NCBI RefSeq assembly: GCF_000426385.1 | Contig: NZ_AUFG01000001.1 | Coordinates: 231,511-295,510 of the forward strand | Origin: Arsenicicoccus bolidensis DSM 15745 | GTDB taxonomy: Bacteria > Actinomycetota > Actinomycetes > Actinomycetales > Dermatophilaceae | Reading direction: 5' to 3' | DNA length: 64,000 nt | In this document: positions 57,351 to 64,000 of the stretch, one piece after another | How positions within the stretch are numbered: position 1 is the stretch's first letter | How the letters are laid out: every line of letters starts with the position of its first letter | The notes under the pieces: model-generated | Seen by the model: the letters and a program-made list of their open reading frames with translations, nothing else | What the model was told of the DNA's origin: nothing | Database searches by the model: none | Translations under genes and position numbers: made by a program

Positions 57351-57419
57351 TGCCGAGCCCTCCGAGCGCACCCAGCGTGGGGCACCGAAAGTCCGTGGTG
57401 GTCGGGCTCCTCGCTCGCG

Positions 57420-57425
57420 TAGGCT
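57420..57425 (+). promoter_or_regulatory. -10 element TAGGCT before the double ABC exporter
   Basis: TAGGCT 8 nt before the GTG at 57434; favours that start over an ATG at 57350, which overlaps the divergent promoter. Confidence 0.5.
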
Positions 57426-57433
57426 CGACCGCC

Positions 57434-60400
57434 GTGACTGTGTCCGGCCGCCGTGCTCGCCCCGCTGATCACCGTACCGTGACCTGGCACCGCCTCCGGA
57501 GCCCCACGGCCGGTGCGGCACTCCTGGCGCTCACCACCGGAGCCGTCGGCACGGCGCTCGGCACCGTGGTGGCGGGGCGGCTCGCCGACCAGGTCTCGTG
57601 GACCCTCCTGTGGGTGCTCGCCGCCTGCGTCATCGGGGGAGCCGCCGTCGACACCCTCGGCCGCTGGCTGTGGGCCGCCGTGTCCGACCGGGCCGAGGGG
57701 CGGCTGCGGGACGACCTGCTCGACGCCGCGCTGAGCCAGCCGCTCCCGACGCTGTCGGAGCAGCCTGTGGGGGAGATCCTCGACCGCGTCGACGACGACA
57801 CCCGAGAGGTCGGCTCCCTCGTGCGGATCCAGGTCTGGATGATGCTGCGCGCCATCGTCTCGATCGTCCCGATGCTCGTCGTCGCCGGCTTCACCTGGTG
57901 GCCGTCGGTGCTCCTGTTTCCGGTCTTCGCGGCGGCCGCCATCCTGTCCGTGCGCGGCCTCCTGGACGAGATCGCCCGGCGCAAGGTGGTGGAGGAGGCC
58001 GCGTGGACCGACCATGCCGCAGCCCTCGAGGAGGGCATCGCCGCGCAGGACGACCTGCGGACGAGCCTCGGCCAGGCGTTCGCCATACGCCGTCTTGCCG
58101 CTCTGTCCGCCGAGGTGCACCGGCGCTTCCACGAGGTGCTGACCCTCGAGCGCGCGGTGACCCTGCGCACCGGGGTGATCCTCCACGCCCTGCTCGCCGC
58201 CGTCGCCGCCGTCGGGGTCATGCTCGCCACGACCGACCGGCTGTCCGTCCCCCAGCTCGTCACGCTCTTCCTCATCACCGCGACGTTCGTCGGCTACATC
58301 GGTCGCGTCGCCGACCAGCTGCCCGACCTGCAGGCGGGGCTCGGCGCCATCCTGCGCCTGCGCCAGATGATGGCCGTCGAGCCGGAGCCGGACGGCGGCG
58401 AGGAGCTGCCCCCAGGCCCGGTGACCCTGGAGTTCCGCCACGCGACCTTCGCGTACGCCGAGGGCGCGTTCGCGCTGCGCGACGTCGACCTCACGCTGCC
58501 CGCGGGGCAGACCCTGGCGCTCGTCGGACGCACGGGGTCGGGCAAGTCGACGCTCGCCTCGCTGGTCTCGCGCGCGGTCGACCCGCGTCCGGGCGAGGTC
58601 TTCCTCGGCGGGGTCGACGTCCTGGACCTCGACCTGCAGGAGCTCCGTCGCACCGTGGGTGTCGTCACGCAGCGCACCGAGATCCTGGCCGGCACCCTCG
58701 CGCAGAACATCTCGCTGTTCACCGACGCGCCCCGCGACCGGATCGAGGAGGTCGTGGCCGAGCTGGGGCTCGGTGACTGGGTCGCCGGTCTCGACGACGG
58801 CATCGACACCCTGCTCGGCCCCGGCGGCACGGTCCTGTCCGCGGGGGAGGAGCAGCTGCTCGCCTTCGCCCGGCTGCTGATGCGGGACGTGCAGGTCGTC
58901 GTGCTGGACGAGGCGACCGCCCGCATGGACCCCCTCACCGAGGCCCGCGTCGTGGCCGCGTCCGAGCGGTTGCTCCTCGGCCGCACCGGCATCCTCATCG
59001 CGCACCGGCTGTCGACGATCGCCCGCGCCGACCTCGTCGCCGTCCTCGCGGACGGCCGGGTCGTGCAGGCGGGGGAGCGGGCCCGGCTCGCCGCCGAGCC
59101 CGGCCCCTTCCTCACCCTCCTGGAGGCGGCGCGGGAGACGGACGTGCGCCCGGCCCCTCGGCCCGAGGGCGAGACGACCCCGGGCGCCCCCGAGGGCAGC
59201 ACCGCCGTCACCGCTCTGGGCACCGTCCGCCGGCGCGGCGAGCCCCCGAACCCCCGTGACCCGGGCAACGGACCGTCCCTGGCCCGAGGCATTCTCAACG
59301 TGCTCGCGGTGCGACCGACGTGGGGGTTGTTCGCCGCGTCGCTCTTTCTCGCGCAGTCGCTCGGTGGCGCGCTGGGCGCCATCACGGGCTATGCCTGGGG
59401 CCACACCGTGCAGGCCCTCCAGGGTGGCGCCTCCCCGTGGTGGTGGCTGGGCCTCGTCGTGGCCGTCACGCTCCTGGGCCCGGTGGCCCTCGCCTCGGCG
59501 GTCGTGCGCTATCCCCGCTGGTGGATCGAGGTCCTGCTCCGGGTACGCATGTCCGTGCTCGTCGGCCAAACCGGGCAGCGCCGCCTCGAGCGCGTCCCCG
59601 CCGGCGAGGTGGTGGCCCGGGCCATGGACTCCGACCGCTACGCGCGCTACGCCGACCGGTGGGTCGACTTCGTCAACGGCCTGCTGATCTGCCTGGTCAC
59701 CGCGATCGCCGCCGGGACCTGGATGGCGGGCCTCGTCCTGCTCGTCGTCATGGCCGCGTCCGCGACCGCTTCCGCGGTGGGTCGCCCCGTCGCCGGGCGG
59801 TCCGCGGCCCAGGCCTCGGCCACCCGGGCCCGCTTCGGCCGGGTCCTCGTGTCCGTGCTCGAGTCGGCCCGCACAGTCAAGCTCGCCGGCCGTATGCCGG
59901 AGGTGCGCCGCCACCTGCGCCACGTCGACGCAGGACGGGTGGCAGCCGCGGTGCGCGAGCACCGGGTCCAGGCCTTCCTGGACGGCGTGCCCACCGTCAT
60001 GGTCCAGGCCGGCGCCGTCGCGGCGTGGGGCGGGGTCCTGACGGGCCGGTGGGGCCTGGCCACCGCGCTGCTGGTCGTCAGCGCGGTCAACGGGTTCGAC
60101 TGGTTCGGCCGGGTCGCCGGCGCCGTGGTCACCGAGGCCCCGGGCACGCGCGCCTGGCAGGTGGCGACGAGCCGGATGGCGGGGGGCGCAGACCTCGTCG
60201 CCCTGCCGACGGACGTCGACCTGGTCGCCGGCACCGCCCCGGAGCCGGCCTCCACCCCCCGCGTGCCGCTGCGGCGCCTGTCGATGCGCGGGCTGTCCGC
60301 CGTGCACGAGGACGGCACGGTGGGCGTCGAGGACGTGGACCTCGACATCGACCGGGGCGAGCTCGTGCTGCTGGTCGGGCAGGTCGGCTCCGGTAAGTCG

Positions 60401-60949
60401 AGCCTCCTGCGCGCCGTCGCCGGGCTGGCCGACCACCGCGGCTCCCTGCGGTGGAACGGCGAGGAGATCACCGACCCCGAGGTCTTCCTGCGGCCGGGTC
60501 AGGTCGCGTATGTCGGACAGGTGCCCCGAGTGCTGTCGGGGACCTTCGACGAGAACGTCCGGCTCGGCTTCGACCGCGCCTTCGAGAGCCCCATCGGGGT
60601 GGCGCGGCTCGGACCGGACGTCGAGCAGGCCGGCGGGGCCCACTCGCTCGTCGGCCACCGCGGGGTCCGCCTGTCCGGCGGTCAGGTCCAGCGCCTGGCC
60701 CTGGCCCGCGCGGTCGCCGCCGACGCCGAGCTGCTGCTGGCCGACGACGTCTCCTCGGCGCTGGACGCGCGCACCGAGATCGAGCTGTGGCAGGCCCTGC
60801 GCGCCCGGTCGATGACCGTCGTCGGCGCCAGCTCCAAGCGCGCGGCGCTCGCTCAGGCGGACCGTGTCGTCGTGGTCGTGGACGGCCGCGTCGCCGAGGT
60901 CGGCCCCTGGTCCGACCTCGGCCGTCGCTGGGCGCACCTCGCCGGGTGA
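57434..60949 (+). CDS. double ABC exporter (two half transporters in one chain)
   Basis: 1171 residues: membrane domain, ATPase, membrane domain, ATPase. ATPase 1: GRTGSGKST, LSAGEEQ, VVVLDEATARMD, IAHRLST. ATPase 2: GQVGSGKSS, LSGGQVQR, but Walker B ends ADD instead of DE, and the switch histidine region reads GASSKR in place of AHR. Site chemistry is therefore asymmetric, as in heterodimeric exporters such as TM287/288 or BmrCD; here both halves are fused. Substrate unknown. GTG 57434 was chosen from the leaderless -10; an in-frame ATG lies 84 nt upstream. Confidence 0.88.
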   Translation: MTVSGRRARPADHRTVTWHRLRSPTAGAALLALTTGAVGTALGTVVAGRLADQVSWTLLWVLAACVIGGAAVDTLGRWLWAAVSDRAEGRLRDDLLDAALSQPLPTLSEQPVGEILDRVDDDTREVGSLVRIQVWMMLRAIVSIVPMLVVAGFTWWPSVLLFPVFAAAAILSVRGLLDEIARRKVVEEAAWTDHAAALEEGIAAQDDLRTSLGQAFAIRRLAALSAEVHRRFHEVLTLERAVTLRTGVILHALLAAVAAVGVMLATTDRLSVPQLVTLFLITATFVGYIGRVADQLPDLQAGLGAILRLRQMMAVEPEPDGGEELPPGPVTLEFRHATFAYAEGAFALRDVDLTLPAGQTLALVGRTGSGKSTLASLVSRAVDPRPGEVFLGGVDVLDLDLQELRRTVGVVTQRTEILAGTLAQNISLFTDAPRDRIEEVVAELGLGDWVAGLDDGIDTLLGPGGTVLSAGEEQLLAFARLLMRDVQVVVLDEATARMDPLTEARVVAASERLLLGRTGILIAHRLSTIARADLVAVLADGRVVQAGERARLAAEPGPFLTLLEAARETDVRPAPRPEGETTPGAPEGSTAVTALGTVRRRGEPPNPRDPGNGPSLARGILNVLAVRPTWGLFAASLFLAQSLGGALGAITGYAWGHTVQALQGGASPWWWLGLVVAVTLLGPVALASAVVRYPRWWIEVLLRVRMSVLVGQTGQRRLERVPAGEVVARAMDSDRYARYADRWVDFVNGLLICLVTAIAAGTWMAGLVLLVVMAASATASAVGRPVAGRSAAQASATRARFGRVLVSVLESARTVKLAGRMPEVRRHLRHVDAGRVAAAVREHRVQAFLDGVPTVMVQAGAVAAWGGVLTGRWGLATALLVVSAVNGFDWFGRVAGAVVTEAPGTRAWQVATSRMAGGADLVALPTDVDLVAGTAPEPASTPRVPLRRLSMRGLSAVHEDGTVGVEDVDLDIDRGELVLLVGQVGSGKSSLLRAVAGLADHRGSLRWNGEEITDPEVFLRPGQVAYVGQVPRVLSGTFDENVRLGFDRAFESPIGVARLGPDVEQAGGAHSLVGHRGVRLSGGQVQRLALARAVAADAELLLADDVSSALDARTEIELWQALRARSMTVVGASSKRAALAQADRVVVVVDGRVAEVGPWSDLGRRWAHLAG

Positions 60950-60969
60950 GCCAGGCCAGGTTGTGGGGT

Positions 60970-61125
60970 GTGCGGACCACGGTGCTCACCACTGACCGAC
61001 TCCGACTGACCACCTGGGAGTCGACAGACCCGCGGGACCTGCCTGAGCTGCAGAACGATGTCCGCGTTCGCGGTGCACGACAACGCTGCGGCGGCGCGCC
61101 GGTCGGCGAAACGGTCGACCCGTGA
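60970..61125 (+). pseudogene. GNAT acetyltransferase N-terminal fragment
   Basis: 51 codons from GTG 60970. VLTTDRLRLTTWESTDPRDL is the typical first strand and helix of RimJ/RimL-like acetyltransferases, and the sequence then loses similarity and stops. The acetyl-CoA site is absent, so this is a truncated remnant. Confidence 0.55.
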
Positions 61126-61142
61126 CCCTCTAGCCTCACCCT

Positions 61143-61148
61143 TATACT
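61143..61148 (+). promoter_or_regulatory. -10 element TATACT of a leaderless promoter
   Basis: Near-consensus TATACT 6 nt before the GTG at 61155. Confidence 0.6.
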
Positions 61149-61154
61149 GCTGTC

Positions 61155-61529
61155 GTGCCCATGACCAGGTCTCGTCGTCACCTCGCCACCGCTCTTGGCA
61201 CCGTCGCCGCGACGCTTTTGCTCTCAGCGTGCGAGACGGGCTCGTGGAGCAGTCGGTGCGACAGCAGCGGCAGCTGCCGCCTCGAGATCTCAGGCACCGA
61301 GTTCCACGACCTGCCGCGCTCGCTGAACTCGCAGGGCCGATTCAGGAGGGTGCGGGAGAAGATCAGGCTGGCCGAGGCCACCCAGGGCGGCACCGCCACG
61401 ATCCAGGTCGGCGAAGGAGACAACGTGTGCGCGCAGGGGGAGGACTTCGTCCAGGGTGACATCACCTTCACGTGCACCGAGGTCGGCTCCACCTCGGTCG
61501 TGCTCGACACGGCGCGGGCTCAGCGCTGA
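61155..61529 (+). CDS. small lipoprotein
   Basis: 124 residues. Basic N terminus, hydrophobic stretch and lipobox LLSAC, so lipid-anchored on the outer face of the membrane. The mature part has four cysteines (CDSSGSC, CAQGED, FTCTEV), suggesting two disulfides and a small beta domain. No family recognised. Confidence 0.75.
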   Translation: MPMTRSRRHLATALGTVAATLLLSACETGSWSSRCDSSGSCRLEISGTEFHDLPRSLNSQGRFRRVREKIRLAEATQGGTATIQVGEGDNVCAQGEDFVQGDITFTCTEVGSTSVVLDTARAQR

Positions 61530-61912
61530 CCCGGCACCACCTCGATCCCTGTCTGCCGGTTCGAGGCTGGCGGTCCAGCAGGGTGGTCAGCTGGCCCCGC
61601 GGCGGCCCCGCCACGGCATACGGCCCGCAGTGTCCCGAACCCGTCGCCCAGCGCGTCGACGCGCACCGTCGACGAAGCCCGCGTCCTGGTTGTGGAGCAC
61701 GACCCCGCCGTGTGTCTGTTGGACAAGCTCGTGAGCCCAACGAGCACTGACGGGAACGTGATCGACATGGCGAAGACGCTCGACGACTTCCTCACGGACG
61801 TTGGTCGTCGAGCCATTCCGGTGGTCTGGCGTCAGGGTCGGAGCGTGGGTCGGGCTCGGGACGTCCGCTCATGCCGATGGCAGCGCGCTTCACCTATCGG
61901 TCCTGAACGCTT
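61530..61912. other. gene-poor stretch
   Basis: About 380 bases with only short frames lacking ribosome sites or recognisable content on either strand; probably decayed sequence. Nothing supported. Confidence 0.5.
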
Positions 61913-61924
61913 GTTACATGTAAC
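61913..61924. promoter_or_regulatory. palindromic operator of the MazEF unit
   Basis: GTTACATGTAAC, a perfect 12-bp palindrome, overlaps TAACGT (61921-61926), a -10 element 7 nt before the mazE ATG. This is the expected site for autorepression by MazE-MazF. Confidence 0.65.
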
Positions 61925-61933
61925 GTGGTGGGC

Positions 61934-62140
61934 ATGACGGTGAAGCATCGAGTCAGTGAGTACCGGCGCAGGATGCGTGCACGCGGCCTTCGGCCGGTGC
62001 AGATCTGGGTCCCTGACGTGCGCAGCGAGCGATTTGCGCAGGAGGCGCACCGTCAGGCAGGGATCGTCGCAGGCTCGGACGAGCTGGCCGATGACCAGCC
62101 GTTCGTCGAGGCGATCAGCGCTTCCTGGGACGAGGAGTGA
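61934..62140 (+). CDS. antitoxin MazE-type (DUF3018)
   Basis: 68 residues: VSEYRRRMRARGLRPVQIWVPD is the DUF3018 antitoxin DNA-binding segment (quoted to 20 below: RRRMRARGLRPVQIWVPD), and the acidic C terminus (DDQPFVEAISASWDEE) would bind toxin. Its stop overlaps the toxin start as GTGA. Confidence 0.85.
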   Translation: MTVKHRVSEYRRRMRARGLRPVQIWVPDVRSERFAQEAHRQAGIVAGSDELADDQPFVEAISASWDEE

Positions 62141-62463
62141 GACGCGGCGAGCTGTGGACCGTGGCTGGGGGCGTGTACGCGTCCAAGCCCAGGCCTGCGC
62201 TGATCGTGCAGGACGACCTGTTCGCCGGTACCGCCTCGGTGACGGTCATGCCGCTGACGACGACCTTGGTCGATGCTCCTCTGCTACGCGTTCGCGTCGT
62301 CGCGGACGACCTCACCGGCCTGCAGCACGAGAGCCACGTCATGATCGACAAGATCACCACCGTTCGCCGCGAGAACGTCGGTACTCGTGTGGGTCGGCTG
62401 ACTCCCGAAGGCCTCGTAGAGGTCGAACGGGCCCTGATGGCGTTCCTCGGTCTGGCCAGATAG
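62137..62463 (+). CDS. MazF-type endoribonuclease toxin
   Basis: 108 residues with MRRGELWTVAGG, KPRPALIVQDD, TVMPLTTTL and the C-terminal LTPEGLVEVERALMAFLGL, all PemK/MazF landmarks, intact. Cleaves RNA at short motifs; silenced by the upstream antitoxin. GTG start coupled to mazE. Confidence 0.9.
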   Translation: MRRGELWTVAGGVYASKPRPALIVQDDLFAGTASVTVMPLTTTLVDAPLLRVRVVADDLTGLQHESHVMIDKITTVRRENVGTRVGRLTPEGLVEVERALMAFLGLAR

Positions 62464-62519
62464 GCCACCCAGCAGACCCGACGTCATCCGCTCTTGCCGC
62501 GCGTCGGACGTCAGAGGTT

Positions 62520-62627
62520 CTAGGCGGAGCGGGACAGCTCGTGCTCGACGGCTCGGCGGATCCACGCCGAGACCGAGCGGTCGTCGGCCTCCGCCGCTCG
62601 CTTGACGTCCTCGAGCAGCCCCCCCAT
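62520..62627 (-). CDS. short ribbon-helix-helix-like antitoxin fragment
   Basis: 35 codons on the minus strand: LLEDVKRAAEADDRSVSAWI then RRAVEHEL. This is the two-helix part of an RHH antitoxin, but the DNA-binding strand is missing, and the upstream frame is not an obvious gene. Probably a remnant. Confidence 0.35.
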   Translation of the reverse strand: MGGLLEDVKRAAEADDRSVSAWIRRAVEHELSRSA

Positions 62628-62712
62628 GCAAGCCAGGTGCCCATGGGCCCCAGTCTCCCGCCCGATGACCAGACGACCAAGCGCGAGGCCGACCCTGTGA
62701 GACGCTGACGCG

Positions 62713-63294
62713 GTGGGCCACTCCTCGGACGTGCACGATGAGATCGTGCTGGCGGCGGTGCTCGCCGACCCTGTGTGTGCCGCGGTCCTGGACCGCCTCC
62801 CATCATTGGGCCTGACGGAATGGTGGCTGACGGCGGGTGCGGTCTTTCAGAACGTCTGGAACTCCGTCGAGGGCAAGCCCGCCGGGTACGGCATCAAGGA
62901 CTACGACGTCTTCTACCACGACGACTCCGACCTGAGCTGGGAGGCCGAGGACGGCGTCATCCGCGCCGCCGACGAGCTCATGGCGGACATCCCAGCACCG
63001 CTCGAGGTCCGGAACCAGGCACGCGTCCACCTTTGGTACGAAAAGAAGTTCGGGAAGCCCTGCCCTCCCTTCAGCAGCGCCACCGACGCCATCCGGGCCT
63101 TCGCCTCAACGGCCTGCTGCGTCGGCGTCACCAGGGACGAGTCCGGGCTACGGCTCTATGCACCGTTCGGCCTCGACGATGTCCTCGGCATGCACCTCCG
63201 CCCGCACCGTCGCCTCGCGCCCAAGCAGGTCTATGACGCCAAAGCGTGCGACTATGCCGCTCGGTGGCCCAGCCTCACCGTCGAGCCCTGGTAG
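62713..63294 (+). CDS. nucleotidyltransferase-family protein (COG3575-like)
   Basis: 193 residues. TAGAVFQNVWN, then KDYDVFYHDDSDLSWE gives the paired acidic residues of the NTP_transf_6 family; RVHLWYEKKFG and TACCVGVT are further family features. Intact length. Substrate unknown. It lies among toxin-antitoxin remnants, but this family is not an established toxin group. Confidence 0.75.
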   Translation: MGHSSDVHDEIVLAAVLADPVCAAVLDRLPSLGLTEWWLTAGAVFQNVWNSVEGKPAGYGIKDYDVFYHDDSDLSWEAEDGVIRAADELMADIPAPLEVRNQARVHLWYEKKFGKPCPPFSSATDAIRAFASTACCVGVTRDESGLRLYAPFGLDDVLGMHLRPHRRLAPKQVYDAKACDYAARWPSLTVEPW

Positions 63295-63311
63295 CGACCA
63301 GAGTTCATCCC

Positions 63312-63509
63312 ATGGCCGACACAACGACGATCCGCGTCAGCAGAACCACTCACGCGCGCGTGACCCGCTTGGCGGCTCAGCGTCACGAGACTGTCGACGA
63401 GACGGTGATGAGAGCAATCCGCGCCCTGGACCAGGACGCGGTAGCACGCGACCTGGCGGGGAGGCTGTCGGACGACGAAGTCGCTTGGCTCAATGCTGAC
63501 GCCGGGTGA
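63312..63509 (+). CDS. antitoxin, ribbon-helix-helix type
   Basis: 65 residues: MADTTTIRVSRTTHARVTRL is a typical RHH strand-helix start, with an acidic tail (DEVAWLNADAG). It overlaps the broken mazF gene that follows by 17 bp, the usual antitoxin-toxin arrangement. Confidence 0.75.
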   Translation: MADTTTIRVSRTTHARVTRLAAQRHETVDETVMRAIRALDQDAVARDLAGRLSDDEVAWLNADAG

Positions 63510-63657
63510 CGTCGTCGAACTCGACCTGGGCATGCCCACGGGCAGCGAGGCCGGCCTGCGCCGGCCAGCCGTCGTCGTCACGGCCGCTCGAATCTTGGGC
63601 GGCGGCCCCAACGTCATCCAGGTCGTGCCGTTGACCCGAACCCTGCGCCAGAGGTAA
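63493..63657 (+). pseudogene. mazF-like toxin cut by an IS element
   Basis: 54 codons: MLTPGDVVELDLG, RRPAVVVTAARI and VIQVVPLTRT are the first half of a PemK/MazF fold; homology ends at the IS256-family left end and the frame stops at TAA 63655. Toxin activity is lost while the antitoxin gene remains. Confidence 0.75.
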
Positions 63658-64000
63658 GAGTCCCGTGGAGTGGTGGGGTTTGGGGAGTGGGTGTGGCTCC
63701 CTGACGTAGAGGGGTCATCGGCGAGATGCTCGGTGTGTACCGCCAAGTACTCACCAGAGGAGATCTCACCGATGACCCTTCCCCAGTCTGCCGTGTCCGA
63801 CCTGCTGGACGCACTTCGCGCCGGCGAGGGCGTGGACCTGGTGCGCGAGTCCGTGCGCATGGTCCTGCAAGAGCTGATCGAGACCGAGGCCGCGCAGGTG
63901 ATCGGCGCCGCCCGGTACGAGCGCGCACCGGGGCGGACCACCGAGCGCAACGGCAGCCGCCCGAAGCTGCTGACGACCAAAGGCGGCGACGTCACCGTGG
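63658..64000 (+). mobile_element. IS256-family insertion sequence, left part
   Basis: Left end near 63658 (GAGTCCCGTGGAGTGGTGGG), where toxin homology stops. A non-coding 110 bp follows, then the transposase gene, which runs off the window. The right end and target duplication are not visible. Confidence 0.7.
63772..64000 (+). CDS. IS256-family (Mutator-type) transposase, 3' partial
   Basis: First 76 residues: LLDALRAGEGVDLVRESVRM, VLQELIETEAAQVIGAARYE and RTTERNGSRPKLLTT are the conserved N terminus of IS256/Mutator transposases. The DDE catalytic core lies beyond the window. AGAGGAG precedes the ATG. Confidence 0.9.
   Translation, partial: MTLPQSAVSDLLDALRAGEGVDLVRESVRMVLQELIETEAAQVIGAARYERAPGRTTERNGSRPKLLTTKGGDVTV

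Noticed and set aside
61692..61937. 81-codon plus-strand frame before mazE
   Set aside because: It runs across the mazE operator, has no ribosome site and no recognisable content.

Overview
The window is a high-GC actinobacterial chromosome segment. Support for this is a GC-rich third codon position throughout, mabA/inhA-type fatty acid genes, a Corynebacterium-type glycogen synthase next to glgC, DUF222/HNH and DUF3099 proteins, an acVLRF1 release factor and an Rv1473-like ABC-F protein. A member of the Micrococcales, perhaps Intrasporangiaceae, is my inference. Many genes carry a TANNNT hexamer 6-8 nt before an ATG/GTG start with no Shine-Dalgarno, so leaderless transcription looks common.

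Layout. 1-4.9 kb: partial acVLRF1 fused to a TIGR03086-type domain, then a riboflavin operon (ribD-ribBA-ribH) behind an FMN riboswitch and lacking ribE. 4.9-24.8 kb: mostly housekeeping and metabolism (HNH protein, secreted hydrolase, GH13 glucosidase, zinc peptidase, ABC-F, NYN protein, DUF480-methyltransferase fusion, ABC exporter, SURF1, MoaA, FabG-FabI). 24.8-33.5 kb: a second ABC-F with leader hairpins, then a cyanophycin locus. That locus has CphA and CphB facing an unusual protein with a CphA-like N domain, a Mur ligase and TPR-like repeats but no ATP-grasp domain. Between them is an eight-copy array of a palindromic motif at exact 62- then 52-bp spacing. 33.6-42.7 kb: serB, glgC/glgA, a MerR regulator fused to a DNA sliding-clamp-like domain, an ABC ATPase, NfeD/SPFH and a TSUP carrier.

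43.1-51.4 kb is a foreign island of lower GC inserted inside a trmH/SpoU rRNA methyltransferase gene. It carries its own replacement 3' half of that gene, so the disrupted gene is re-completed as a hybrid, and the original 3' half is stranded at the far end. Its cargo is a type I restriction-modification system in the order hsdM-hsdS-X-hsdR. X is a compact ABC-type ATPase with an R-x3-E...H pattern like that of the anticodon nuclease PrrC, in the prrC position. HsdS carries 12-bp in-frame tandem repeats in its central spacer. A frameshifted Abi_2 gene follows immediately outside.

53-61 kb returns to ordinary genes (sugar porter, isochorismatase, GuaB1, YbhB, a fused double ABC exporter). 61-64 kb is a decayed accessory patch: a GNAT fragment, a lipoprotein, an intact MazEF pair, an RHH fragment, a nucleotidyltransferase and a second antitoxin whose MazF partner is cut by an IS256-family element running off the window end.
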